From assembly GCA_017435385.1 (NCBI GenBank), contig JAFSFB010000016.1, positions 62,001-126,000 on the forward strand: 64,000 bases of DNA, in the 5' to 3' direction. Both the position numbers and the translations under genes were made by a program. This DNA is from Clostridia bacterium (GTDB taxonomy: Bacteria; Bacillota; Clostridia; Oscillospirales; Acutalibacteraceae). Below are positions 52,271-61,191 of this stretch, piece by piece; positions within the stretch are counted from its first letter, which is position 1; every line of letters begins with the position of its first letter. The notes beneath the pieces were generated by a model that made no database searches, was not told where the DNA came from, and was given only the letters and a program-made list of their open reading frames with translations.

Positions 52271-53626
52271 ATGAATATTATCATTGTCGGTCAGGGCAAG
52301 CTCGGAACAACCATGACAAAACAGCTTGCCGCAGAAGGTCACGATGTTGCCGTTATTGATATCCGGCGTGAAACCGTTGTTTCCGTTGTTGATGCTTATG
52401 ACGTTATGGGTATCTGCGGAAACGGAGCAAGCAAGGAGATCCTCGAAGAAGCAGGTGCGGCAAAAGCAAAGCTCATCATCGCCGCAACCGCCTCAGACGA
52501 GCTCAACATTCTCGCCTGCCTTATCGCAAAAAGAATGGGAACGGAGCATTCGATCGCCCGAGTCAGAAATCCCGACTATGCAAATCAGAATCAGTTTCTC
52601 CGTTCGGAGCTCGGCATCAACATGATCGTCAACCCCGAGTTTGAAACCGCAAATGAAATTTCAAGAATAATCCGCTTTCCCTCGGCGGCAAATCTCGACT
52701 CCTTTGCAAGAGGTAAGGTCGAGATCGCCAGCCTTCGTGTTCATTCGGACAATCCCCTTTGCGACATGGCGATCTGGGATCTCAGAAAAAAGACGAAGGC
52801 TAAGGTGCTTATCTGCGCCGTTCAGAGAGATGACGAGGTGTTTATCCCCTCGGGTGATTTTGTCATCAAATGCGACGATGTTATCAGCCTTACGGGAACA
52901 CGCTCCGAACTCGTTTCGTTCATGCGTCAATGTAAGGTTTATAAGCACAAGGTCAAAAATGTCATGATCGTCGGCGGAGGAAGAATCGGATATTATCTCG
53001 CAAAGCTCCTCTCCGACACGGGCAGAAACATAAAGCTCATCGAACACGATGAAACAAAATGCTTCGCTCTGAGCGACTCGCTTCCCGATGTTACGGTCAT
53101 TCACGGCGACGGAACGGATCAGGATATTCTTGACGAACAGCACCTTGAGAATCAGGATGCTCTCGTTGCTCTGACGGGCATCGACGAAGAGAACATCATC
53201 GTTTCGATGTACGCCGAATCAAAAAATGTCAACAAGGTTATCACAAAGGTCAACCGACACTCATATTCGATTCTGAACGATATCGGTCTTGAAACCATTG
53301 TTTCTCCCCAGATCGTTGCGGGAAATCTTGTTACACGCTATGTCAGAGCGCTCCACAACTCTGCCGACAACGCCCAGATACAGACGCTTCATAAGCTTGT
53401 TAACGGCAAGGTCGAGGCGGCGGAATTCATTGTTCCCGAAAATGCCGGCTACATTGATATTCCGTTCAAGGACCTCAACCTCCTTCCCAATCTGCTTATC
53501 GGCTGCATAATGAGAAACGGAAAGATCATCTTCCCCGGAGGCGGCGATGTTATGAAAGCGGGCGACGGAGTGATCGTTGTCACGGCAAACAGAATTCTCG
53601 AGGACCTTCACGATATTTTTGTGTGA
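52271..53626 (+). CDS. trkA: Trk potassium uptake regulator TrkA
   Basis: 451 residues with two RCK units, each an NAD-binding Rossmann domain (IIIVGQGKLGTTM near residue 3, MIVGGGRIGYYLA near 235) followed by a TrkA_C domain. It sits on the cytoplasmic face of TrkH and gates K+ uptake by nucleotide binding. trkH follows 18 nt later. GAAGGT is the likely ribosome binding site. Confidence 0.95.
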   Translation: MNIIIVGQGKLGTTMTKQLAAEGHDVAVIDIRRETVVSVVDAYDVMGICGNGASKEILEEAGAAKAKLIIAATASDELNILACLIAKRMGTEHSIARVRNPDYANQNQFLRSELGINMIVNPEFETANEISRIIRFPSAANLDSFARGKVEIASLRVHSDNPLCDMAIWDLRKKTKAKVLICAVQRDDEVFIPSGDFVIKCDDVISLTGTRSELVSFMRQCKVYKHKVKNVMIVGGGRIGYYLAKLLSDTGRNIKLIEHDETKCFALSDSLPDVTVIHGDGTDQDILDEQHLENQDALVALTGIDEENIIVSMYAESKNVNKVITKVNRHSYSILNDIGLETIVSPQIVAGNLVTRYVRALHNSADNAQIQTLHKLVNGKVEAAEFIVPENAGYIDIPFKDLNLLPNLLIGCIMRNGKIIFPGGGDVMKAGDGVIVVTANRILEDLHDIFV

Positions 53627-53644
53627 TAAAAACGGAGGTCCGAC

Positions 53645-55093
53645 ATGAATTATAAAATGATAACCTATAACATCGGAAGAATCCTCCTCGTTGAAGCGAT
53701 TCTTCTGGTTCTCCCTGCGATCGTTTCGATTATTTATGATGACGGCATGCTGATATCTTTTGCCGTAACGATCGCCGCCCTGACCGCCACAGGTCTTTTT
53801 GCAACGAGAAAAAAGCCCGATAACCGGAGCATCTATGCAAAGGAAGGCTATGTCATCGTTGCGTTCACATGGGTTCTGATGTCGCTTTTCGGCGCTCTGC
53901 CCTTCACGCTCAGCGGTCATATTCCCAGCTTTATCGATGCGTTTTTTGAAACCGTTTCGGGATTTACGACAACGGGCTCGACCATTCTGAAAAATGTTGA
54001 AGCTCTGCCGAAAAGCCTTCTTTTCTGGCGCAGCTTCACCCATTGGATAGGCGGTATGGGCATCCTTGTTTTTGTTATTGCGATCATGCCCAAAACCGAA
54101 AACTCCTCAATGCATGTCATGAGAGCGGAGGTTCCGGGTCCGACGGTCGGCAAGCTTGTTTCAAAGCTTGGTGCATCTGCAAGAATCCTCTACGGAATCT
54201 ACGGCGGACTGAGCGCAATTCAGGTTATTCTGCTTCTTGCCGGCGGCATGCCGGTGTTTGACAGCATTGTCAGCACCTTTGCAACCGCAGGCACGGGCGG
54301 CTTCGGAATACTCAACAACAGCATTGAGGGATATAACAGCCTTTATGCCGAAATGGTTATTGCTGTTTTCATGCTCATATTCGGCATAAACTTCAACCTT
54401 TATTACCTCTTCCTTATCCGCCGCTTCAAGCAGGCATTCAGAAGCGAAGAGCTTCGCTGGTATCTCGGAATCGTTGCAGGCTCTGTGCTGATTATTGCTC
54501 TTTCGCTTATCACAAGCAAGCATTCCGTCGGGGAGTCCTTCCGATACTCCTTCTTTCAGGTCGCATCGATTATCACGACAACCGGCTTCTCCTCGACCGA
54601 TTTCGGAAAATGGCCGATAATCGCTCAGGTTATTCTTGTTTTCCTCATGTTTGTCGGTGCATGTGCAGGCTCAACGGGCGGCGGTATCAAAGTTTCCCGT
54701 CTTGTCATTCTCGTTAAGAGCGGTATGAGGGACATAAAAAAAGCCATCAATCCCAGAAGCATCGAAACCGTCAAGGTTGACAAGCAGACAGTTGAAGAGC
54801 CTGTCGTCAAAAGCGTTTCGGTATTCTTCGCAACCTATATCATCGTTCTTGCCGTTTCGGCTCTGATCGTTTCTCTTGACGGCAGAGATCTGACAACGAC
54901 ATTCACCTCCGTCATCGCATGCATAGGCAACATCGGTCCCGGTCTGGGTGCAGTCGGTCCGACAGGCAATTTTGCCCATTTCTCTATCCTCAGCAAGATC
55001 GTTCTTTCCTTCGATATGCTTGCGGGCAGACTCGAGCTCATTCCGATGCTCATGATATTCACGCCCTACGCATGGTCAAAAAAATATAATTAA
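53645..55093 (+). CDS. trkH: Trk potassium uptake channel TrkH
   Basis: 482 residues, a TrkH/KtrB-type K+ channel with four pore repeats. Their filter regions read TTGSTI, GTGGFGIL, TTGFSSTD and GNIGPGLG. It is the pore of the K+ importer, with TrkA as the gating ring. ACGGAGG precedes the ATG. It ends at the terminator at 55098. Confidence 0.95.
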   Translation: MNYKMITYNIGRILLVEAILLVLPAIVSIIYDDGMLISFAVTIAALTATGLFATRKKPDNRSIYAKEGYVIVAFTWVLMSLFGALPFTLSGHIPSFIDAFFETVSGFTTTGSTILKNVEALPKSLLFWRSFTHWIGGMGILVFVIAIMPKTENSSMHVMRAEVPGPTVGKLVSKLGASARILYGIYGGLSAIQVILLLAGGMPVFDSIVSTFATAGTGGFGILNNSIEGYNSLYAEMVIAVFMLIFGINFNLYYLFLIRRFKQAFRSEELRWYLGIVAGSVLIIALSLITSKHSVGESFRYSFFQVASIITTTGFSSTDFGKWPIIAQVILVFLMFVGACAGSTGGGIKVSRLVILVKSGMRDIKKAINPRSIETVKVDKQTVEEPVVKSVSVFFATYIIVLAVSALIVSLDGRDLTTTFTSVIACIGNIGPGLGAVGPTGNFAHFSILSKIVLSFDMLAGRLELIPMLMIFTPYAWSKKYN

Positions 55094-55097
55094 GATC

Positions 55098-55137
55098 TCA
55101 GACTTGTAAACAGAGCGTTTGCAAGTCTGATTTTTTT
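55098..55137 (+). terminator. Terminator of the trk run
   Basis: A 14-bp stem (55098-55111 with 55117-55130, one T-G pair), 5-nt loop, then seven T. Confidence 0.9.
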
Positions 55138-55167
55138 AAAATTAAACGCTTTGATTGATTTTTGATG

Positions 55168-55196
55168 TTGTTTTATTGACAATACGGTGTTATAAT
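55168..55196 (+). promoter_or_regulatory. Promoter of the MATE exporter gene
   Basis: An extended -10 TGTTATAAT (TATAAT 55191-55196) with a weak -35 TTGTTT (55168-55173) at 17 bp. A TTGACA at 55176 is too close (9 bp) to be used. Confidence 0.6.
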
Positions 55197-55228
55197 CCAA
55201 ATAGCTTTTATGAACTCAGGTGATATTT

Positions 55229-56584
55229 ATGGCAAAAAGAATTAAAGACGGCGAATTTTACAAAGCTTTTTTCACAATGACGATGACTCTCGCTTTCCAG
55301 AATCTTATCGTTTACGGCGTTAATCTTGCCGACTCGGTCATGATGGGTGCATATAACGAAACTGCGCTGAGCGGAGTCGGAATCTGCAACAACATTCAGT
55401 TCTTCCTAATGATGGCTGTCACGGGATGCTGCAACGGCATGACGGTTATCGCTTCTCAGTATTGGGGAAAGAACGATAAAGGCTCAATCAAAAAAATATC
55501 GGCTGTGTGCATGTGGATAAGCCTCGCTTTTGCGCTTGCGATAACGCTTTTCTGTGCTTTTGCACCCGAGCTGACAATCCGCCTTTTCACGGACAAAGAT
55601 GCTGTCATCCTGCAGGCGGTCGAATATCTTGATATTATTAAATACAGTTATATTATATATGCACTGACAACGGTTCTCCTTGCAATCCTCAGAAGCGTTG
55701 AAACCGTCAGAATCGGATTCTATGTTTCGCTTTCTTCGTTTGCAATCAATATCTTCCTCAACTATATTCTCATTTACGGAAAGCTCGGAATGCCCGAAAT
55801 GGGAGTCAGAGGTGCCGCTGTTGCAACTCTCGTTTCGAGAGCGATCGAGCTTGCAGTCGTTATCGTATACATATTTGCGGCGGACAAAAAGCTGAAATTC
55901 AGATTTTCCGAGCTTTTCAGAACGGAAAAGCAGATGTTTGCCGATTTCTTTAAAACGGGCTCCCCCCTCCTGCTGAGCAGTCTTTCCTGGGGTATCGCCA
56001 TGAGCGTTCAGGGTGCAATTATCGGCAGGCTCGTCGAAAGCGCAATCGCCGCAAACAGCATCGCAACAACGATTTTCCAGATAGCCACGGTCATCACTTA
56101 CGCTTCGGGTAATGTTGCCTGCGTACTTATCGGCAAAACGATCGGCGAAAACGGCACGCTCGACCTAATTAAGAAAAGGAGCAGAAATCTCCAGCTCATC
56201 TTCCTCGGTATCGGAGTTTTCTCGAGTCTGCTTCTCCTTCTCTGCAAGGGGCTTATCATTGATTTTTACGATGCTTCTCCCGAAACCTATGATCTGACAA
56301 ATCAGTTCATTTGGGTGCTTGCAGTCACGATTATCGGAACATCATACGAAGCGCCTGCCCTTTGCGGAATCGTTTCGGGCGGCGGCGAAACGGGCTTCGT
56401 TCTCAAAAACGATTTTATTTTCATGTGGCTTATCGTTCTTCCGCTGTCTGCTCTGAGCGCATTCGTTTTCAAGTTCCCCGTTGTTGTTACATTTGCATGC
56501 CTTAAATCCGACCAGATACTCAAATGCATCGTCGCATATGTCAAGGTCAACAGATATGACTGGATAAAGAAAGTTACCCGATAA
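55229..56584 (+). CDS. MATE family efflux transporter
   Basis: 451 residues with twelve helices in two six-helix halves. Typical MATE segments are DSVMMGAYNETALSGVGICNNIQ (cited by its ends), GCCNGMTVIASQYWG and GMPEMGVRGAAVAT. MATE carriers expel drugs or metabolites in exchange for Na+ or H+. The ATG at 55229 follows AGGTGAT; the GTG at 55220 is an extension. Monocistronic. Confidence 0.93.
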   Translation: MAKRIKDGEFYKAFFTMTMTLAFQNLIVYGVNLADSVMMGAYNETALSGVGICNNIQFFLMMAVTGCCNGMTVIASQYWGKNDKGSIKKISAVCMWISLAFALAITLFCAFAPELTIRLFTDKDAVILQAVEYLDIIKYSYIIYALTTVLLAILRSVETVRIGFYVSLSSFAINIFLNYILIYGKLGMPEMGVRGAAVATLVSRAIELAVVIVYIFAADKKLKFRFSELFRTEKQMFADFFKTGSPLLLSSLSWGIAMSVQGAIIGRLVESAIAANSIATTIFQIATVITYASGNVACVLIGKTIGENGTLDLIKKRSRNLQLIFLGIGVFSSLLLLLCKGLIIDFYDASPETYDLTNQFIWVLAVTIIGTSYEAPALCGIVSGGGETGFVLKNDFIFMWLIVLPLSALSAFVFKFPVVVTFACLKSDQILKCIVAYVKVNRYDWIKKVTR

Positions 56585-56588
56585 AAAA

Positions 56589-56625
56589 ACTCCCGAGCGT
56601 TACTTAACACTCGGGAGTAAATTTT
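56589..56625. terminator. Bidirectional terminator between MATE and clpX
   Basis: ACTCCCGAG (56589-56597) pairs with CTCGGGAGT (56610-56618), with an inner GTTA/TAAC. A-rich and T-rich flanks serve both strands. Confidence 0.88.
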
Positions 56626-56632
56626 TATCTTA

Positions 56633-57931
56633 TCAGCCGACATTTCTGGGCTTTGTGACTTTGGGCGGAGGGCTGAGCTTTGCTCTCCTACCGTCGGGAT
56701 TTCTTTCAATGATGGGTGTTGCCCCGTCGTTCACGCAGTCGGCAGTTATGCACACGCTCTCAACCGTCGCATCGGAGGGAACATCATACATCGTCGGAAG
56801 AAGAACCTTTTCGATGATGGAGCGAAGACCTCTTGCGCCCGTCTTCTTTTCAAGAGTTTTCTCTGCGATAGCGTTCAGAGCGCCCTCGTCAAATTCAAGC
56901 TCAACGCCGTCAAGGCTGAAAAGCTCTTTATACTGCTTGATTATTGCATTCTTGGGAGTTGTCAGAATCTGAATCAGCGCATCCTTATCAAGCTCCTCAA
57001 GAGTTGTGATAACGGGAAGTCTGCCGACAAGCTCGGGAATGATTCCGAATCTGACAAGGTCCTGATGGATTGCCTTGGAGATCAGATTTTCCTGAGCAAG
57101 CTCTGACTTGCTTTTAACGGGAGCCTCGAAGCCGAGAGCCGAGCCGCCCGTTCTCTTTTCGATGATCTTTTCAATGCCGTCAAAAGCACCGCCGCAGATA
57201 AAAAGGATATTCGAGGTATCAACCTGAATGAACTCCTGCTGAGGATGCTTTCTGCCTCCCTGCGGAGGAACATTTGCAACCGTGCCTTCGATTATCTTGA
57301 GAAGTGCCTGCTGAACACCCTCGCCGCTTACATCACGGGTAATGGAGGGGTTTTCGCTTTTTCGGGCAATCTTGTCGATTTCGTCAACATAAATAATACC
57401 TCTTTCGGCTCTTTCAACATCGAAATCCGCCGCCTGAATGATTCTCAGAAGAATGTTTTCGACATCCTCGCCGACATAACCTGCTTCGGTGAGTGTCGTT
57501 GCATCGGCAATCGCAAAGGGCACATCGAGAATCTTCGCAAGAGTCTGTGCAAGCATCGTTTTACCGACACCCGTGGGACCGAGCATGAGAATATTACTCT
57601 TCTGAATCTCAACATCTCCGCTTCCCTTGCTGCCGATTCTCTTATAGTGATTATAAACAGCAACGCTCAGCGCAATCTTTGCCGCTTCCTGACCTACAAC
57701 ATATTCATCAAGCTTTTCCTTGATTTCATGGGGCTTGGGAAGGGAATCAACATCGAAATCGCTGTGCTTTGATGTTGAAGGCTCCGAATCGATTATCGAA
57801 CAGCAGAGGTCAACGCACTCATTGCAGATATAAACATTCGGGCCTGCGATAAGCTTATCGACCTGATCCTGCGTTTTGCGGCAGAATGAGCAGGCAACAA
57901 GCGGTTTGTTTCTGTCGTCATCTCTGGGCAT
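56633..57931 (-). CDS. clpX: ATP-dependent protease unfoldase ClpX
   Basis: 432 residues. The N-terminal zinc-binding domain has Cys14, Cys17, Cys36 and Cys39. The AAA+ module follows: Walker A GPTGVGKT (118-125), Walker [10 protein letters not shown], the RKH-type pore loop (GGRKHPQQ), sensor 2 in GARGLR, and an IGF-type ClpP-docking loop (about LGFE). It unfolds substrates and feeds them to ClpP. AGGAGG precedes the start, 31 nt after clpP. Confidence 0.98.
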   Translation of the reverse strand: MPRDDDRNKPLVACSFCRKTQDQVDKLIAGPNVYICNECVDLCCSIIDSEPSTSKHSDFDVDSLPKPHEIKEKLDEYVVGQEAAKIALSVAVYNHYKRIGSKGSGDVEIQKSNILMLGPTGVGKTMLAQTLAKILDVPFAIADATTLTEAGYVGEDVENILLRIIQAADFDVERAERGIIYVDEIDKIARKSENPSITRDVSGEGVQQALLKIIEGTVANVPPQGGRKHPQQEFIQVDTSNILFICGGAFDGIEKIIEKRTGGSALGFEAPVKSKSELAQENLISKAIHQDLVRFGIIPELVGRLPVITTLEELDKDALIQILTTPKNAIIKQYKELFSLDGVELEFDEGALNAIAEKTLEKKTGARGLRSIIEKVLLPTMYDVPSDATVESVCITADCVNDGATPIIERNPDGRRAKLSPPPKVTKPRNVG

Positions 57932-57962
57932 AATATGCCTCCTGTGAGTTAAAAATTAGAAC

Positions 57963-58544
57963 TTATCTGTGAGCAATAACCTTATCAACAAGACCGTATT
58001 CCATCGCTTCCTGAGCGGTGAGATAATTATCTCTTTCGGTATCTCTTGCGATCTCATCAATGGATTTGCCCGTGTTTTCAGCAAGGATCTTATTGAGCTT
58101 TTCTCTGGTCTTGAGGATATGGTCCGCAACGATCTTGATTTCAGTTGCCTGACCTCTTGCACCGCCGAGAGGCTGATGAATCATGATCTCGCTGTTGGGA
58201 AGAGCATATCTCTTGCCCTTTGCGCCCGATGAAAGCAGGAATGCACCCATCGAAGCAGCCATACCGATGCAGATGGTTGAAACATCGCATTTGATATACT
58301 GCATGGTGTCATAGATTGCCATGCCTGCGGTTACGGAGCCGCCGGGGCTGTTGATATAGAGGCTGATGTCCTTCTCCGCATCCTGACCTTCAAGATAGAG
58401 AAGCTGAGCAACAACAATGCTTGCCGTTGCATCGTTGACCTCGTCGGAAAGAACGATGATTCTGTCGTTAAGAAGGCGTGAGAAAATGTCGTATGAACGC
58501 TCGCCTCTGTTTGTCTGTTCAATTACATAGGGAACAAGTGCCAT
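57963..58544 (-). CDS. clpP: ClpP protease subunit
   Basis: A 193-residue serine protease with the triad Ser98 (GMAASMGAF), His123 (MIHQPLGG) and Asp172 (ERDNYL). It assembles as a 14-mer with ClpX. The N-terminal [22 protein letters not shown] pattern (cited by its ends) is standard. AAAGGA is 11 nt upstream. The order tig-clpP-clpX is common in bacteria. Confidence 0.98.
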   Translation of the reverse strand: MALVPYVIEQTNRGERSYDIFSRLLNDRIIVLSDEVNDATASIVVAQLLYLEGQDAEKDISLYINSPGGSVTAGMAIYDTMQYIKCDVSTICIGMAASMGAFLLSSGAKGKRYALPNSEIMIHQPLGGARGQATEIKIVADHILKTREKLNKILAENTGKSIDEIARDTERDNYLTAQEAMEYGLVDKVIAHR

Positions 58545-58582
58545 TTAAAATTCAGTCCTTTCTCCGCAAATTATACTGAATA

Positions 58583-58602
58583 AACCGGCAGTTAAGCCGG
58601 TT
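58583..58602 (-). promoter_or_regulatory. Hairpin between tig and clpP
   Basis: AACCGGC (58602-58596 on the minus strand) pairs with GCCGGTT (58589-58583), followed only by TTTATTC. A TATAAT (58575-58570) lies just downstream and could start a clpP-specific transcript. A partial terminator plus internal promoter is plausible. Confidence 0.45.
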
Positions 58603-58661
58603 CATTCTTAAAGTTCATATTTGAATACGTATACCTAAAGTATTGTGAAAAATCTGCCTGA

Positions 58662-60086
58662 TTATTCAGCAGCTTCTTCCTTTTTGGGAGCAGCCTTTTT
58701 GGTTGTCTTCTTAGCGGCGGGCTTCTTCTCAGCCTTTGCTTCCTCAGCGGGAGCAGCTTCGCCTTCTGCAGCTTCCTTCTTCTTGGTTGTTCTCTTTGCA
58801 GCGGGCTTCTTAGCCTTAGCAGAATCGATAACAACCTTGAATGCTGCCTGCTTCTTGATCTCGGCTGCAACTGTTTCTTCGGGAACGATGCCCTTGAGCT
58901 TCTCAACCTCGATCTGATACATTTCGCTCATCTTGGTATATTCTTCGTTGATTGCATCTTCGGAAGCTTCAAGACCTTCGAGTTCGATGATCTTCTCAAC
59001 TGCAAGCTCGATCTTGACATCGCCGACTGCACGCTCTCTCATCTGGCTTTCAAACATAGCCTTATCCATACCCATATACATAAGGTATGTGTCAAGGTCG
59101 ATACCCTGCTGAGCTACACGCTGAGCAAAGGATTCGATGTTTTCCTGAGCCTTGTTGTCATACATGCATTCGGGGATTTCGCCTTCAACATTTTCGATGA
59201 GAGCTTCGATAACAGCATCTTCAAATGCCTTCTGAGCGCTCTCCTGCTTTCTTGCAAGCATATCTTCCTCGATGCCCTTCTTGAGGTCAGCAACTGTTTC
59301 GTATTCGCCCATATCCTTAGCGAATTCGTCATCAAGCTCGGGAAGCTCCTTGACCTTGATCTCATGAAGCTTGATCTTGAAAACAGCTTCCTTGCCTGCA
59401 AGCTCGGGAGCATATTCCTCGGGGAACTTAACATTAACGTCAAACTCTTCGCCTACATTGTGACCTGCAACCTGCTCTTCAAAGCCGGGGATGAATGAGC
59501 CCGAGCCGAGAGTGAGGCTGTATTTCTCAGCCTTGCCGCCGTCGAATGCAACGCCGTCAACAAAGCCTTCAAAGTCGATAACAGTGGTGTCGCCGTCTTT
59601 TGCAGCTCTGTCATCAACATCAATCATTCTTGCGCTTCTGTCGAGCATATGCTCGATCTCGTGGTCGATTTCTTCCTTTGTTACCTTGGAATCAGCCTTT
59701 TCAGCTGTGAGACCCTTATATGCCTTGAGAGCGATCTCGGGCTTGACGGTAACATTGAAAGCGATAACAACGCCTTCTTCTTTGCTCATTGTCTTGACAT
59801 CAACATCACGGGGCTGGTCAACGGGGTTGATGCCTGCCTCGTCATACGCTGCCTGAACAGCTGTGGGGAAAACGATTTCAAGAGCATCCTCAAAGAAAAC
59901 CTCTTTGCCGTAAAGCTTCTCGATCATCATGAGAGGAGCCTTGCCCTTACGGAAGCCGGGAATAACGATTGACTTTCTCTGCTTCATGTAAGCCTGCTGG
60001 ATAGCAGCTCTGAAATCCTCAGCCGCAACAGCGATTTCAACTGCATAGGTGTTTGTTTCTGTTTTGTTTGCTGATACTAAACTCAT
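58662..60086 (-). CDS. tig: Trigger factor with Lys/Ala-rich C-terminal tail
   Basis: 474 residues. The N-terminal ribosome-binding domain has GFRKGKAP. The FKBP-type prolyl isomerase domain has DTTVIDFEGFVDG and LGSGSFIPGFEEQ. The helical C-terminal chaperone domain follows. An added tail of 51 residues (424-474) holds KPAAKRTTKKK and KKPAAKKTTKKAAPKK blocks between Glu/Ala stretches, like histone H1 tails. GGAGG fits the ATG at 60086. It helps nascent chains fold and is the first gene before clpPX. Confidence 0.95.
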   Translation of the reverse strand: MSLVSANKTETNTYAVEIAVAAEDFRAAIQQAYMKQRKSIVIPGFRKGKAPLMMIEKLYGKEVFFEDALEIVFPTAVQAAYDEAGINPVDQPRDVDVKTMSKEEGVVIAFNVTVKPEIALKAYKGLTAEKADSKVTKEEIDHEIEHMLDRSARMIDVDDRAAKDGDTTVIDFEGFVDGVAFDGGKAEKYSLTLGSGSFIPGFEEQVAGHNVGEEFDVNVKFPEEYAPELAGKEAVFKIKLHEIKVKELPELDDEFAKDMGEYETVADLKKGIEEDMLARKQESAQKAFEDAVIEALIENVEGEIPECMYDNKAQENIESFAQRVAQQGIDLDTYLMYMGMDKAMFESQMRERAVGDVKIELAVEKIIELEGLEASEDAINEEYTKMSEMYQIEVEKLKGIVPEETVAAEIKKQAAFKVVIDSAKAKKPAAKRTTKKKEAAEGEAAPAEEAKAEKKPAAKKTTKKAAPKKEEAAE

Positions 60087-60120
60087 TTTGAATTCCTCCA
60101 TTTGACTTTCTAACCCTTAG

Positions 60121-60129
60121 ATTATAACA
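60121..60129 (-). promoter_or_regulatory. tig promoter (extended -10)
   Basis: On the minus strand TGTTATAAT (60129-60121), an extended -10 with no good -35, 35 nt before the tig start. Confidence 0.5.
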
Positions 60130-60185
60130 AAAGATTTCCAAAATTTCTATATATATTTGTATTTTCTTATGTTTAGTTAATTTTT

Positions 60186-60911
60186 TCAAATATTTTCCTC
60201 AACTTTTGGTGATATTGCTGTATTTTTAGTCACCAACGCCGGACAGAAGCCCAAGAAATCACTTGAAATCAACTGAAAATGAATCCCGTCGCACTCGCCG
60301 TTAAAAGCCGTCGCATGCGAATAGGAATGAAGGTGTCCGTAATAACAGCTTCTGATGCCTTCTTCAAGGAGAACATTATAGATCTCATCGCATTTTCTGT
60401 CCCTGCTGAGCGGCGGATAATGAAGAAAAACAACGGGTTCGAGCCCCGTGGCCTTTGCCGCTTCAATCGACATTTTCAGTCTGCCCGCTTCTCTGAGAAC
60501 GACCTTTTTGTCCGCATCGCTCTCCGCATCGAAAAACCAGCCTCTCGTTCCGCAAACGGCAACTCCGTCGGAAACATAAGCGTTGTTATGCAGGATGTTG
60601 AGCGTGTTCAGAGAATATTTTTCAAAAAACTCGTCAGCCTTTTTCTTCGTTGCCCACCAATAATCATGGTTGCCTTTCAGAATAATTTTTCTTCCCGGCA
60701 GAGAATCGAGAAAACGGAAATCCGCAATTCCCTCTTCAAGATTCATGCACCAGGAAATATCTCCGGCTATAACTACGGTATCCTCATCTCTGACAAGATG
60801 CTTCCAATTGCTTTCAAGGCGCTTTTCATAGTCACTCCAACCGCCGAAAATATTCATCGACTTTCCCGTTGAGAGAGAAAGATGAGTATCTCCTATCGCA
60901 AAAAGAGCCAT
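60186..60911 (-). CDS. Cytoplasmic metallophosphoesterase (COG1768-like)
   Basis: 241 residues with GDTHLS, IAGDISW, GNHDYWW, FLHYPP and YYGHLHSYSH, the calcineurin-like set in a form typical of short clostridial phosphohydrolases. No signal peptide. AAAGGAT suits the second ATG (60911) better than the first (60917). It lies 99 nt upstream of tig on the same strand. The substrate is unknown. Confidence 0.88.
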   Translation of the reverse strand: MALFAIGDTHLSLSTGKSMNIFGGWSDYEKRLESNWKHLVRDEDTVVIAGDISWCMNLEEGIADFRFLDSLPGRKIILKGNHDYWWATKKKADEFFEKYSLNTLNILHNNAYVSDGVAVCGTRGWFFDAESDADKKVVLREAGRLKMSIEAAKATGLEPVVFLHYPPLSRDRKCDEIYNVLLEEGIRSCYYGHLHSYSHATAFNGECDGIHFQLISSDFLGFCPALVTKNTAISPKVEENI

Positions 60912-61002
60912 AGTCATATCCTTTCCAAAAATAATTCCGAACGAAACGCAGATACTAAAAGCACGGATATATTCCGATAAAACCTGAAAGGAGCTTTTTC
61001 AC

Positions 61003-61191
61003 ATGAACAAGGAAATCAACGAAATCACTTGCTTTGCCAAAAACTGCGTTTATCACAAGGGCACAACCTCCTGCACTGCAGGCACGATCGAGGTCGGCAA
61101 TTCCTCCGCATGCAGATGCGGCGAAACTCAGTGCTCAACCTTCAAGCTGAACGACAACGCAGTCGGCAAGAGCTGCGGCTGCGCCGATTAA
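61003..61191 (+). CDS. DUF1540 cysteine-rich small protein
   Basis: 62 residues with eight cysteines (10, 15, 24, 37, 39, 44, 58, 60). The pattern ITCFAKNCVYHKGTTSCTA...ETQCSTF is DUF1540, a small probably metal-binding family common in sporulating clostridia. The function is unknown. AAAGGAG precedes the ATG. Its stop overlaps the convergent thrC stop by 4 nt. Confidence 0.88.
   Translation: MNKEINEITCFAKNCVYHKGTTSCTAGTIEVGNSSACRCGETQCSTFKLNDNAVGKSCGCAD

Noticed and set aside
55176..55196. TTGACA plus TATAAT as the MATE gene promoter
   Set aside because: Only 9 bp separate the two boxes; TTGTTT at 17 bp with an extended -10 is more likely.
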